From AE-B3B sp964543295 (lineage in GTDB: Bacteria > Aerophobota > Aerophobia > Aerophobales > AE-B3A), in assembly GCA_964543295.1 (NCBI GenBank), contig CAZIXA010000006.1:19124-83123 (forward strand): a stretch of 64,000 nucleotides of DNA, given 5' to 3'. Numbering within the stretch: the first letter of the stretch is position 1; every line of letters begins with the position of its first letter. The translations under genes were made by a program, and so were the position numbers. This document shows, piece after piece, positions 33,848 through 43,294 of the stretch. The notes beneath the pieces are model-generated. The model was not told where the DNA came from. It saw only the letters and a program-made list of their open reading frames with translations, and ran no database searches.

Positions 33848-34783
33848 TCATCTTAATTCCAGCATTCTATCAACAGCCTTCCTTGCCCTCTTAGCTATCC
33901 TGGCGGGAACCCTAATTTGATATTGCATCTCTTTTAATGACCAGACAACCTTCTCCAGAGTGATGAGCTTCATATTTGGACAAATAGCCTGTTCAGAGAC
34001 AGAGAAAATTTTTTTTTCGGGGTTTTCCTTACGTAGCCGGTGGATAATTCCCAACTCTGTTCCCACGATGATCTCACTATTTTCGGTGGTTTTAGCATAC
34101 CGGCACATTCCCCCCGTACTTTGAACTTCATCAGCCAGAGAAATTACCTCTGATCTACACTCTGGATGGACTATTACCTTGGCCTGAGGATGCTCTTTTC
34201 GCAGCCTCGTAATATCCTGAGGAAGAATTCTAAGGTGAGTGGGACAATAACCAGGCCAGAGAATTATCTCCTTTCCCACTTTAGTAGAGACATAATGGCC
34301 CAGGTATTGATCGGGGATGAATAAGACTTTCCTCGTTTGATCAAGTCCCCTAACAATCTTTACCGCATTGGCTGAGGTACAGCAAATATCGGATTCTGCC
34401 TTGACTTCAGCGCTAGAGTTAACGTAACATACCACATAGGGATGGCCATATTTTTGTTTTTTCTCTTTTAACTTTTCCACCGTTACCATATTTGCCATAG
34501 GGCATCCAGCATTTATCTCCGGTAACAAAACGATCTTATCCGGACTGAGAATAGAGGCGGTCTCCGCCATAAATTGGACTCCGCAGAAGACAATCACCTC
34601 CTCCTCGGTTTTGGCTGCTTTTTGACTTAAATCTAAAGAATCACCCACAAAATCTGCCATGTCCTGCACCTCACCTAACTGATAGTTATGAGCAAGGATA
34701 ACGGCATTTCTCTTTTTCTTTAACTGAATGAGCTTATCCACTAACGCTTGATTTCTATTATTTTCCATAAGCATTTTTCTCAT
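33848..34783 (-). CDS. nadA: Quinolinate synthase
   Basis: NadA condenses iminoaspartate with dihydroxyacetone phosphate to quinolinate, using an oxygen-sensitive [4Fe-4S] cluster. The three ligand cysteines are in INAGCPMANM, DICCTSANAV and TGGMCRYAK. The start of the fold, ILAHNYQLGEVQDMADFVGD, is complete. Length is 311 residues. nadB and nadC are not in the window. It begins eight bases after bshB1. NAD supply may tie it to thi4, which consumes NAD. Confidence 0.95.
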   Translation of the reverse strand: MRKMLMENNRNQALVDKLIQLKKKRNAVILAHNYQLGEVQDMADFVGDSLDLSQKAAKTEEEVIVFCGVQFMAETASILSPDKIVLLPEINAGCPMANMVTVEKLKEKKQKYGHPYVVCYVNSSAEVKAESDICCTSANAVKIVRGLDQTRKVLFIPDQYLGHYVSTKVGKEIILWPGYCPTHLRILPQDITRLRKEHPQAKVIVHPECRSEVISLADEVQSTGGMCRYAKTTENSEIIVGTELGIIHRLRKENPEKKIFSVSEQAICPNMKLITLEKVVWSLKEMQYQIRVPARIAKRARKAVDRMLELR

Positions 34784-34791
34784 TTTTGTTC

Positions 34792-35520
34792 TTATCTAGT
34801 TTTGGGAGATTGAACATGAAATAGATCTGAAAGAACCTCGGCATTTAGGGGACCTTCCACCAGGAAAGCCTCGGCATACTTTACATTAATTAAGGAACCA
34901 TAGAATTGATTTCGCGCTTCTATGTGAAAAAAGTAGTCCCTTGCTCCGATAGGTCGAACCTCCATTTTAGCTGCTTTCTGTCCAAACTGAGAACAATATG
35001 CTTCAATAGCCTCCATTTTCTTAGAGTAATATGGAGTAATATCGATGACTATAGTGGGAGAAGAATAATCGTGCAATAAGTAAAAGAGGAAAAGTTGGGG
35101 ATCATGAGGAGGAAAGGAGATATTGAGTTTTTCCAGGCGACAGTAAAGATTTGAATTTCTCACCAACCATCCTGCCATGCGGTGATCACTGTGTCGATCC
35201 TCCCAGTAGGGAGCAAGGACAAAATTTGGTTGAAGTTCTCGGATTATTCTGGAAATTGTAACTCTGTTCTCATGGGTGTCCTCAATTCTAGCATCTCCCA
35301 GGTCCAGAGTTCTCCTCAGATCGGCTCCTAAAATCTTAGCTGCTTTCGATGCCTCTTCAGCAATAATTTCAGGAGTTGCCTTAGAATTCATCTCTCCTCG
35401 GGTAAGGTCTATTATCCCTGTTGTCCACCCTAGCTCCTTCATCTTTAAGAGAAAACCACCACAGGCTAGTTCTACATCATCACAGTGTGCCCCAAAGGCT
35501 AAGATATCTATTTTCTTCAT
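34792..35520 (-). CDS. bshB1: Bacillithiol biosynthesis deacetylase BshB1
   Basis: BshB1 removes acetate from N-acetylglucosaminyl malate. The zinc-binding AFGAHCDDVELACGG (HxDDxE) is at the N-terminus, and the later SDHRMAGWLVRNSN carries the third histidine. ATG 35520 gives the normal family start; the longer frame from 35577 adds a basic, unconserved leader. An AGGAGG site lies 14 bases before this ATG. It stands between bshA and nadA. Confidence 0.92.
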   Translation of the reverse strand: MKKIDILAFGAHCDDVELACGGFLLKMKELGWTTGIIDLTRGEMNSKATPEIIAEEASKAAKILGADLRRTLDLGDARIEDTHENRVTISRIIRELQPNFVLAPYWEDRHSDHRMAGWLVRNSNLYCRLEKLNISFPPHDPQLFLFYLLHDYSSPTIVIDITPYYSKKMEAIEAYCSQFGQKAAKMEVRPIGARDYFFHIEARNQFYGSLINVKYAEAFLVEGPLNAEVLSDLFHVQSPKTR

Positions 35521-35600
35521 ACGAGCCTTGAATGCCTCCTGTTTAAATAAGAAATTTTTTTCCCGTTTTTTAAGCACCGCAGGTGAAGAATTCCCATGCT

Positions 35601-36689
35601 TTAAGAGACCAAGGTCCTTTGATATAGTGAAACGTATCGGGGAACGACCTTCTCGGTGGCAAATTTTTCCAAAACTCTCATCCTTGCCTCTCTTCCCATT
35701 TTTTCTGCTAAACCGTTATTAGTTAGAATTTTCAGACAGTATTCTGCCATGGTGTCTAAATCTCCTACCTTGGCTAAATACCCATCCTTTCCATGGCGGA
35801 TTACCTCTGGCAGTCCTCCTACTCTGGTGGCAACCACAGGAACCTCTGAGCTCATAGCCTCCAGGGCAGCAAGGCCAAAGCTTTCCTGCTGTGATGGGAG
35901 TAAGAAAAGATTAGATTTCCCCAAAATTCTGGAGACGTCACCTACGTTACCCCGAAAGCAGACTTTCTCCTCCAGCCCCAGTTTTTTCACCAGTCTTTGA
36001 GCTGGATGCTTGGCTGGTCCCTCTCCAACTAGATAAAGCCGACAATCTCTTTCTTTGACTATCATATCAAAGATCTGAACAACATCTGCTACTCTTTTGA
36101 GGGGTCTGAAGTTGGAAATGTGACAGATTATCTTCTCTTTACCCCTGCCTATTCTTTTGTACTTCTCCGGGTTTACAAAGTTAGGTATAACCGTGATGGG
36201 TCTGGTAATGCTAAATTTTTCCAGAGTTTCTTTTTTCAAAAACTCAGAAACAGCGATTAAACTGTCGGAGTTTTCCATGCTAAACTCGACAATCGACTTA
36301 TACGAGGGATTTAGCCCGAGCAGGTATACGTCTGTCCCATGGAGCGTGGTGACAATTTTTACTTTACCATGAAGAGCTTTCTTGGCAAGATAGGCAGAAG
36401 TAGCATGGGGAATTGCGTAATGAACATGAATTATATCCAGGCGATAATGCTCCATGACATCGATTATTTTTGAGGCTAAGGCTAGAGTGTAAGGACTATA
36501 CTCAAACAGGGGATAAGGGGGAATATCAACTCTATGACATAGTATTCTGTGATTGTCTGTCTGTAATCGAGCCGGGCAAGCGTAGCAGATAAAATGGACC
36601 TCATGCTCCTTGGCCAGGCTAAGTCCGAGCTCAGAAGCAAGAACCCCACTTCCTCCAAAAGTTGGGTAGCAAACTATTCCGATCTTCAT
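35601..36689 (-). CDS. bshA: N-acetylglucosaminyl L-malate synthase BshA
   Basis: BshA is the GT4 glycosyltransferase that joins UDP-GlcNAc and malate, the first step to bacillithiol. It starts MKIGIVCYPTFGGSGVLASE and has LHGTDVYLLG, VIPNFVNPEKY and the donor-binding SQQESFGLAALEAMSS near the C-terminus. ATG 36689 (GAGGAA site) is preferred to the frame start at 36734. It follows bshC by 87 bases. Confidence 0.93.
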   Translation of the reverse strand: MKIGIVCYPTFGGSGVLASELGLSLAKEHEVHFICYACPARLQTDNHRILCHRVDIPPYPLFEYSPYTLALASKIIDVMEHYRLDIIHVHYAIPHATSAYLAKKALHGKVKIVTTLHGTDVYLLGLNPSYKSIVEFSMENSDSLIAVSEFLKKETLEKFSITRPITVIPNFVNPEKYKRIGRGKEKIICHISNFRPLKRVADVVQIFDMIVKERDCRLYLVGEGPAKHPAQRLVKKLGLEEKVCFRGNVGDVSRILGKSNLFLLPSQQESFGLAALEAMSSEVPVVATRVGGLPEVIRHGKDGYLAKVGDLDTMAEYCLKILTNNGLAEKMGREARMRVLEKFATEKVVPRYVSLYQRTLVS

Positions 36690-36776
36690 TTCCTCTTTCG
36701 CTTTTGCAAAATCATTAATCTGGCAATAACACAACTAAACAAGATATGCCTCAAGATCATATAGCCGGACTTTCCT

Positions 36777-38336
36777 TTAAGACTGGAAACTTATTACTTT
36801 ATGTTCGCCATAATCTGCCTTTGAAAATTCACCATAGACAACTCTTAAGAAATCTTGGCCGAACTTTATAAGGTATTCCAGTACATTGAGTTTTCTTTCC
36901 TGCAAGTCCTTGAGAGGAAAAATATTGTGAGCGGCTTTGTATATTTGATTTTCCAGAACAATGTTTTGTCTTTTCTGATTCCTGACAACTTTATCCTCTA
37001 GAAGACTCATTTCCCTTAACACCCTCCTCAGTGATGCCTGAAAGGTATCCTTTAGAGTGGCATCGATTTCAGTAGCGACCTTTTCAATTCCAGAAAAGAT
37101 TTCTGAGATCTCCCTTCTTCCAGAGTTGAACAAAGAGGCCGTTTCTATTTTTGCCAGTCTTTTGGTTAAAGACTGAGGAGACCTCAGATCCAGAATTTCT
37201 AAATTATATTTCTTCAGAACACTCAGAACCTTATTTTCAACAATAGTAGCTCCAAACCGGGGATAAATGAGCGGCATTTCTATCATGAATTCCTCATATG
37301 TTTCCTTTAATTGGGAAAAATACGCTATTTCAGAGGGTCCGGCAACATAAGCATAGGTTGGAAAGAGGTAATCCTGAGTGATAGGTCTTGTTACAACATT
37401 AGCACTAAAACTAAGGGGATTTTTCTCTAAGAGGTCGAGTAGTTCATTAGAAGAATGGGTGTTGTTGGCCACATGGAAGTCTTTATCATAAGTTACATTT
37501 TTTCTCTCCAGAAAGAAATTACACAAGTTTGAGTTCTTGTAGATGGGAGGATGGTATCCTGACTTTTTGAGTCTGTCTCCCGCCTTATTAAGAATTTCGC
37601 TGCACCTAGTGGGGTTCTCTATCATTTTCTTAAACAAGGGGATCATCATCTTTCTAAAATATTTAGGTTCCATGAGAATTAAGCCATATTCTCCCAGCAA
37701 AAATATCATTATTCGGGAAAAGATTTCTCCCAAACTCCCCGACCTTTCAGCAAGATTTTGCAGGTTTTTTAAAAGGGAATTTTTAAATTCAGTATCCGGA
37801 GTAACCTCGTTTATCCTGGATATCATTCTCCCTATCTTTTGGGTATCTAATTCGACCTCAGAGGCACTTCTGCGGGTAGATACGGGATAGTCAATTCTCA
37901 AAGGCTTGTTCTCTTTCATCAAGTAAATATGGTCAATTTCTGAAAGATCATGGTCTTCAGAAGCATTCCAGAAGATGGGCACCAGTGGATGTTTCCTGTT
38001 CGAGTGATTGTTAGCTACTATAATAGCGGAAAGAGCCTTATAAATGGTGTAAAGGGGACCGGTAAAGATTCCCGGCTGTTGCCCGGTAACTACAGTATAA
38101 GTGTTCTCGTCAAGCAGCATCTCAATGTTCTCCATAACCTTCTGAGGGGCCTCGATTCTGCGGTTGTATTCCCTCAGGATTTTCACAACCCCTTCTCTAT
38201 CTATTTCAACCTTTCTAAATTTTCTTTCTCTGAAGTGATGAGGATAAAAATGGGAGACTCTTTCATACCTCTCAAGATAGTCTAAGGTTATACGGCTAGG
38301 GGTAATCTCAGCCGCGGGTAAACTTTCAATAGTCAT
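36777..38336 (-). CDS. bshC: Bacillithiol cysteine ligase BshC
   Basis: BshC adds cysteine to glucosaminyl malate, finishing bacillithiol. The protein has the family elements VVTGQQPGIFTGPLYTIYKA near residue 84 and FWNASEDHDLSEIDH near 125, and a long coiled region toward the C-terminus. From ATG 38336 it is 519 residues. It opens the bsh-nad-sulfur gene run. With bshA and bshB1 the full pathway is present in one strand. Confidence 0.92.
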   Translation of the reverse strand: MTIESLPAAEITPSRITLDYLERYERVSHFYPHHFRERKFRKVEIDREGVVKILREYNRRIEAPQKVMENIEMLLDENTYTVVTGQQPGIFTGPLYTIYKALSAIIVANNHSNRKHPLVPIFWNASEDHDLSEIDHIYLMKENKPLRIDYPVSTRRSASEVELDTQKIGRMISRINEVTPDTEFKNSLLKNLQNLAERSGSLGEIFSRIMIFLLGEYGLILMEPKYFRKMMIPLFKKMIENPTRCSEILNKAGDRLKKSGYHPPIYKNSNLCNFFLERKNVTYDKDFHVANNTHSSNELLDLLEKNPLSFSANVVTRPITQDYLFPTYAYVAGPSEIAYFSQLKETYEEFMIEMPLIYPRFGATIVENKVLSVLKKYNLEILDLRSPQSLTKRLAKIETASLFNSGRREISEIFSGIEKVATEIDATLKDTFQASLRRVLREMSLLEDKVVRNQKRQNIVLENQIYKAAHNIFPLKDLQERKLNVLEYLIKFGQDFLRVVYGEFSKADYGEHKVISFQS

Positions 38337-38473
38337 GCTATCTTCTCTATTCTGGTGCAATTATTCTTAGGTTGAATTTGAAAAAAATTCCTTCATACTA
38401 ATCACACATCTTGAGTTTTAAGAGACCCTAGGTGAATTGAATTAAAAATGGTTCTTTTGTTACCCTCTCCGTT

Positions 38474-39274
38474 TCATTTAATTCTAAAATTATGGGTATA
38501 AATATTCATCCGTTTACCTCTGGCAAAACCGATTATTGATAATTTCGTCTTTTCAGCCAACCTTACCGCTAAATCTGTAGGTGCAGCGCGGGAGGCAATA
38601 ATAGGTATTTTTCGTTTTGCTACCTTGATTACTATTTCTGAGGATATCCTCCCGCTGGTCAAGATGATCTTATTTCTGGTTGATATATTCTTTAAGAAAC
38701 ATTCACCGAAAATTTTATCAATGGCGTTGTGGCGACCTATGTCTTCCGCAAACATTTCTATTTCATGGGGACTGCTGAGAGCAGCCGAATGGACGCCACC
38801 GGTTTTTTTGAAAAGAGAAGATTTTGCCTGGAACGCTTTCATCAAATTAATAATTTGCCCATAATTGATTTGAACATCTGAATTTACTGGTTTACAATCT
38901 ACAATATCTTGAGAATCGTAAAAAGAAGAGCCTCTTCCGCAGCCCGAACTGATCAATCTTTTTCGAAAGAGGTCTTGAGGAATTTTAAGATCTCCATCTA
39001 CCTTCACGTTAGCATAAGACCCATCTTTACCAAGACTTACACCTTTTATGAGGCTATTATTTTTGACCAGGCCCTCTGATAAAAGAAAGCCTACCGCCAA
39101 GTATTCTAATTTATCAGGACTACACAGAAGAGTTACTATTTCCTGGCCATTAACCAAAATTGTAAAGGGAATTTCTTTTATGATCCAATCTTTCTCCACA
39201 TACATCTTGCCAGAACTGAGACGAGTTATCTTCAGAGGTTGGGTTTGTGAAATCTTCTCAATTTTTTCTTGCAT
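38474..39274 (-). CDS. fdhD: Formate dehydrogenase accessory sulfurtransferase FdhD
   Basis: FdhD passes sulfur from a cysteine desulfurase to the molybdenum or tungsten cofactor of formate dehydrogenase. The protein shows GGVHSAAL and EDIGRHNAIDKIFGE, the FdhD fold signature, and ends with a nucleotide-site region (TSGRISSEIVIKVA). The catalytic loop reads SGCGRGSS: Cys112 is present but the second Cys of the CxxC pair is Gly115. It follows HesA- and MoaD-type genes downstream of nifS. No formate dehydrogenase gene is in the window. Confidence 0.88.
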   Translation of the reverse strand: MQEKIEKISQTQPLKITRLSSGKMYVEKDWIIKEIPFTILVNGQEIVTLLCSPDKLEYLAVGFLLSEGLVKNNSLIKGVSLGKDGSYANVKVDGDLKIPQDLFRKRLISSGCGRGSSFYDSQDIVDCKPVNSDVQINYGQIINLMKAFQAKSSLFKKTGGVHSAALSSPHEIEMFAEDIGRHNAIDKIFGECFLKNISTRNKIILTSGRISSEIVIKVAKRKIPIIASRAAPTDLAVRLAEKTKLSIIGFARGKRMNIYTHNFRIK

Positions 39275-39355
39275 TTTTTCAATGCTTTCCCTATTTCTAT
39301 CTTATCAGCAATTCCAACCATTCACCGTGTATCACTCGAGCAAATGTGCTTCTTT

Positions 39356-40102
39356 TTATTGACGCCTCAGCCCAAAACTTTCACTACATACAGGACAGGA
39401 CGGATTTGGTTTGATGTCTATACATTCTGCTTTGTTGCGTAATAAATCATAAGTAAAAAGCTTACCTCTCAAGTTATCTCCGTATCCGGTGATTAATTTT
39501 ATAACCTCATTTGCTTCCAAAATTCCAAAAAGTCCAGCCGTCACCCCAATTATAGGAAATTTTATTTTTTTGGGCGCATTCGGAAATAGACACCTCAGGC
39601 AGGCCGTTTTCCCCGGTACTACAGTGGTGATTTGACCATAGAATCCCTCAACGGCCGCATGTATAAGTGGCTTTCTGTGGTTGACACAGAACTCATTCAA
39701 CGAATATCTTGTTTCAAAGTTATCAAGCGCATCTACAACTATATCTACATCATTCAGTAGATCTTCCATGTTTCCTTTGCAAATTCTTTTAGCCAATGTT
39801 TTTATTTTTATTTGTGAATTTAATTGCTTAAGCTTTTCTTTAGCGGAGACAGACTTTGCTTTTTTGTTTAAATCTTCTTCCCCATACAGAATTTGTCTGT
39901 TTAAATTGCTCAATTCCGGTTTCTGCTCATCAATTAAAAATAAGTATCCAATCCCCGCTGCTGTTAAATATATACTGATAGGCGAGCCTAGCCCCCCTAC
40001 CCCTACGATAGCTACCTTTGCTTTTTTTAACTTCTCTTGGGCCTTTTTCCCAAATATCATTATCTGACGGTCATATCTTCTTAATTCCTTTTCGTTTAAC
40101 AT
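39356..40102 (-). CDS. HesA/MoeB/ThiF-type adenylyltransferase
   Basis: This E1-like enzyme activates the C-terminus of a small sulfur-carrier protein. The ATP-binding AIVGVGGLGSPISIYL is near residue 31, and zinc ligands are in TACLRCLFP and PSCPVCSES. It is 248 residues, without a rhodanese domain. The gene directly before it encodes a MoaD/ThiS protein ending in Gly-Gly, its obvious partner. The pair probably serves molybdopterin synthesis, given the adjacent fdhD, though thiamine sulfur transfer is also possible. Confidence 0.9.
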   Translation of the reverse strand: MLNEKELRRYDRQIMIFGKKAQEKLKKAKVAIVGVGGLGSPISIYLTAAGIGYLFLIDEQKPELSNLNRQILYGEEDLNKKAKSVSAKEKLKQLNSQIKIKTLAKRICKGNMEDLLNDVDIVVDALDNFETRYSLNEFCVNHRKPLIHAAVEGFYGQITTVVPGKTACLRCLFPNAPKKIKFPIIGVTAGLFGILEANEVIKLITGYGDNLRGKLFTYDLLRNKAECIDIKPNPSCPVCSESFGLRRQ

Positions 40103-40103
40103 T

Positions 40104-40352
40104 TTACCCCCCGGCTATGGGAGGAAATAGGGATATTTCATCATTATTTTTCAATTGAGTTCGTAGGTTTACATAGTTCCCGCGGATAAATACCCATACG
40201 TATTGGGGTAGCCATTTTTTGAGTTTGGGAAAATCATTAGCTATTTTTTCCAGGACCTCCTTTACGGTAGCCCCTTGAGGTAGGTTAAGCTCGGTTTTAT
40301 CCACTCCACATAAATTCCCGAAAAAAGTGAAAAATTTGATTCTTATCTTCAT
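40104..40352 (-). CDS. MoaD/ThiS-like sulfur carrier
   Basis: The 82-residue protein has the ubiquitin-like pattern of MoaD: MKIRIKFFTFFGNLCG at the start, LPQGATVKEVLEKIA, and the C-terminal PPIAGG whose Gly-Gly is adenylated and thiocarboxylated. It ends one base before the HesA-type gene. Sequence alone cannot separate MoaD from related carriers; the fdhD neighbour favours molybdopterin. Confidence 0.88.
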   Translation of the reverse strand: MKIRIKFFTFFGNLCGVDKTELNLPQGATVKEVLEKIANDFPKLKKWLPQYVWVFIRGNYVNLRTQLKNNDEISLFPPIAGG

Positions 40353-40397
40353 TTGACGAACCTTCGCCCACAGTGGCGAAACTTTCTTTCCCTTTCT

Positions 40398-41294
40398 TTA
40401 AAGAAGAGAAAAGATATAACCTAAAATTATGGCCAGTGAACAAATAACTGCTAAATAAACTGATAAGATCCTGCCCCCAAATTCCTTTCTAATAACCAGA
40501 ATTGCACCGTAACTGGTAACTGGTCCAACAATGAGTAAAACCAAGCCTGCCCCCATATTTAGACCCTGATTGATAAAAGCATGCACTAAAGGCACGCTGG
40601 CGGTTGAGCAAATGTACATCCCCAATCCAAAGACAATGGCAAAGAGATATCCAAAGCCAGATGCTAAATAGTTCTCGATTAAATTCCCCAACGGAGTAAT
40701 GGAGGCGACTGCTGCTGCCAAGATTATACCGATGATTAACTCCAGCCCAATCTCCTTTATAATATCTATAAAAGCAAATGTAAAAATGGAAAGGGTGCGG
40801 TTTCCTATTCCTTTTTCGTGATGGTGATGATTGATATGTTCATTGTGTTCACACATCGGACAGGAATCAGATATCTTTTTAATCTGAGGAAAAGGAAGAT
40901 AGTTTCCGATTAAACCAATTACTAAGCCCATTAAAATTACTGCAGAAAACAGATAGAGCATAAAACCGATTCCTAGAAACTTCCAGGTCACAAGAATTGC
41001 AGTAATACTAGTAGCCGGGGTAGCGACAAGGAAGGCCAAAACCGGACCCAACGGTACTCCTTTCTTTCGAAATCCAATTGCTACTGGTAAGGAGCCAAAA
41101 CAGCAGAGCGGAAGAACTATTCCAGCGAAAGTAGTATAAAGAATAGGTTTTATCCCTTTCTGACTGAGATATCGATTTATCCAGGACTGTGGTACAAATT
41201 CATGAATGACTCCGCTTAGGAAAAGTCCCAAAGCAAGAGCAGGCAAAATTTGCACCACATAGTGCTGAAGATTATAGAAAAAATTAAGAATCAT
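40398..41294 (-). CDS. Permease of the DUF318/SO_0444 type
   Basis: The 298-residue protein has about eight membrane segments, with VLPLCCFGSLPVAIGFRKKG near residue 60 and FLVATPATSITAIL near 87, the repeated half-motifs of this permease family. A cytosolic loop has CPMCEHNEHINHHHHEKG, a likely metal-binding site. Related proteins are thought to export copper or zinc; others act with arsenic. It overlaps the nifU-like gene by four bases, so metal or sulfur traffic for cofactor assembly is possible. Confidence 0.85.
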   Translation of the reverse strand: MILNFFYNLQHYVVQILPALALGLFLSGVIHEFVPQSWINRYLSQKGIKPILYTTFAGIVLPLCCFGSLPVAIGFRKKGVPLGPVLAFLVATPATSITAILVTWKFLGIGFMLYLFSAVILMGLVIGLIGNYLPFPQIKKISDSCPMCEHNEHINHHHHEKGIGNRTLSIFTFAFIDIIKEIGLELIIGIILAAAVASITPLGNLIENYLASGFGYLFAIVFGLGMYICSTASVPLVHAFINQGLNMGAGLVLLIVGPVTSYGAILVIRKEFGGRILSVYLAVICSLAIILGYIFSLL

Positions 41295-41512
41295 ACAGCT
41301 TCTACTCTTTTTATCTCTGGAATTTCTTTCTTAAGAACTTCTTCAATGCCATTCCTCAGGGTTAGCGTCGCCATAGGACATCCATTACAAGCCCCCTGTA
41401 GTTTTACTTTGACTATACCATCTTCTGTGACTTCAATTAATTCCACGTCTCCACCGTGGGTTTGTAAGGAAGGACGGATTTCAGTCAATACTCGTTCTAC
41501 TTTTTCACGCAT
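41291..41512 (-). CDS. NifU C-terminal-domain Fe-S scaffold
   Basis: The 73-residue protein equals the NifU C-terminal (Nfu) domain, with THGGDVELIEVTEDG and the cluster site LQGACNGCPMATLTL (CxxC). It holds and hands on [4Fe-4S] clusters. It lies about 70 bases behind nifS and overlaps the permease gene by four bases. Confidence 0.92.
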   Translation of the reverse strand: MREKVERVLTEIRPSLQTHGGDVELIEVTEDGIVKVKLQGACNGCPMATLTLRNGIEEVLKKEIPEIKRVEAV

Positions 41513-41581
41513 TTTTATCCTCCTGTTTCTTTAAATAGCCATCAATGGCTGATTTTTGTAGTTTTTCTGCCAATAACGAGA

Positions 41582-42751
41582 TTATTTTTTTCTTCCTGCA
41601 AAAAGAGGGGACATTTCTCTGAGCCTCGCCACAATTTCCACCAGGTTTTCTACGGTATAGTCTATATCTTCTTTTCCGGTGTCCCTGCCCAAGGAAAATC
41701 TTATTGATCCCTGAGCTATCTCTGGAGGAACACCCATGGCCATGAGAACATGCGAAGGCTCTAAGCTGCCCGAGGTACAGGCTGACCCGGTAGAGGCTGC
41801 GATTCCTTTAAGGTCGAGATTCAAGATTAAGGATTCTCCCTCAATAAATTCAAAAGACACGTTCAAAGTATTGGGCAGTCTTCGGGTAGGGTGTCCGTTC
41901 AGCCGACAATGGTTTATATTTTCCTTGATCATTTTCTCCAATTTATCCCGAAGATTGGATTCGCGTCGTGATTGCTGCACCATTTCTTTTGATGCTATCT
42001 CGGCTGCTTTTCCCAGTCCCACTATGCCGGCCACGTTTTCTGTACCTGCGCGACGACGCCTTTCCTGATATCCACCATGAAGTAAAGGATGAATCCTGGT
42101 ACCTTTGCGGACATATAAAGCTCCCACTCCTTTGGGACCGTAGAACTTGTGAGCGGAGAGGGAAAGAAGGTCTACCTTTAGATCGTCAACATTAACTTTT
42201 ATCTTTCCTATGGTTTGCACAGCATCGGTGTGCAGGTAAATTCCAGCCTTTCGGGCAATCTCGCCTATTTCTGAAATAGGCTCAATGGTTCCTACCTCGT
42301 TATTACCATGCATTACACTGATAAGAACGGTCTGGCTGGTAATAGCTTCCTTGACCTTTTTGGGGTCGAGCCATCCATGTTCATCCACCGGCAAAAAAGA
42401 TACCTTACAACCTCTTTTTTCTAAATACTTGAGGCTTGATAGTACGGCGTGATGTTCTATGGAGGAGGTTACGATATGTTTTCCTTTCTTTTCCAGGGCA
42501 GCAGCTACTCCTTTCAAAGCAAGGTTATCTGCCTCTGTCCCCCCACTGGTGAAGATTATTTCCTCCGGGCTAGCCCCGATAAGATTAGCTACCTTTTCTC
42601 TTGCCTCGTCAGTTGCCTTCCTTGTCTCCTGGCCAAAGAAATAAATAGTTGAGGGGTTGCCAAAGGCCTCTTTATAGTAAGGCAGCATCGCCTCCAAGAC
42701 CTCTGGATGAAGAGGAGTGGTGGCATTGTGGTCTAAATATATCCTTTTCAT
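41582..42751 (-). CDS. nifS: Cysteine desulfurase (NifS/IscS)
   Basis: This PLP enzyme takes sulfur from cysteine for clusters and cofactors. It begins MKRIYLDHNATTPLHPEVLE, with the PLP lysine in LSLSAHKFYGPKG near residue 206 and the sulfur-carrying cysteine in STGSACTSGSLEPSH near 325. ATG 42751 is the conserved start; the frame opening at 42781 overlaps Rrf2. It lies 13 bases behind the Rrf2 gene and before the Nfu-type scaffold, an ISC-like mini-operon. Confidence 0.95.
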   Translation of the reverse strand: MKRIYLDHNATTPLHPEVLEAMLPYYKEAFGNPSTIYFFGQETRKATDEAREKVANLIGASPEEIIFTSGGTEADNLALKGVAAALEKKGKHIVTSSIEHHAVLSSLKYLEKRGCKVSFLPVDEHGWLDPKKVKEAITSQTVLISVMHGNNEVGTIEPISEIGEIARKAGIYLHTDAVQTIGKIKVNVDDLKVDLLSLSAHKFYGPKGVGALYVRKGTRIHPLLHGGYQERRRRAGTENVAGIVGLGKAAEIASKEMVQQSRRESNLRDKLEKMIKENINHCRLNGHPTRRLPNTLNVSFEFIEGESLILNLDLKGIAASTGSACTSGSLEPSHVLMAMGVPPEIAQGSIRFSLGRDTGKEDIDYTVENLVEIVARLREMSPLFAGRKK

Positions 42752-42764
42752 TTTAACTGTCCCT

Positions 42765-43229
42765 TCAAATTTGAAACACATATTTATGGTCTGGCTGAGG
42801 AAGTCTGGAGATCTGTCTTGCCTCTATAAGGAGGTCTTCCAAACTCGTTCCTTTCAGAACTTCCTTTATCTTGTCTCCCAATCTTTGCCAGAGGAGTCGG
42901 GAGACACAGCTATCCACCCGCTCACACTGAGATATTTCATCTTCCTTATCCAGACAAAATACCGGAACAACTGGTACCTTTAAGGCTTTTATGATGTCCA
43001 TCACGGTAATATCTTTTGGGGGCCTGGCCAGAAGAAATCCTCCTCCCGGCCCTCTTATACTCCTCACCAACTCTGCCCGGCGTAGCTGATTGAAGATCTG
43101 TTCCAGGTAATTGACAGAGATTCCTTCTCTTTGGGAGATATTTTTGATGGAGACAGGGCCAATGGCTTCATGAATGGCTAAATCAAGCATTGCCCTCACC
43201 CCATATCTTCCTTTGCTAGATAATCTCAA
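42765..43229 (-). CDS. Rrf2/IscR family regulator
   Basis: The 154-residue protein starts MRLSSKGRYGVRAMLDLAIH and has the Rrf2 winged helix (NISQREGISVNYLEQIFNQLR). Three cysteines that can hold an Fe-S cluster are in the expected loop: VFCLDKEDEISQCERVDSC. It is first in the operon before nifS, as iscR is in many bacteria, and probably adjusts cluster assembly by sensing Fe-S status. Three promoters lie upstream. Confidence 0.92.
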   Translation of the reverse strand: MRLSSKGRYGVRAMLDLAIHEAIGPVSIKNISQREGISVNYLEQIFNQLRRAELVRSIRGPGGGFLLARPPKDITVMDIIKALKVPVVPVFCLDKEDEISQCERVDSCVSRLLWQRLGDKIKEVLKGTSLEDLLIEARQISRLPQPDHKYVFQI

Positions 43230-43294
43230 TATTCATCTCCTCTTTTCTATTTCAGGAGAATCTCCGGCGTCTTGGCCTCTACTATAATCCAACC

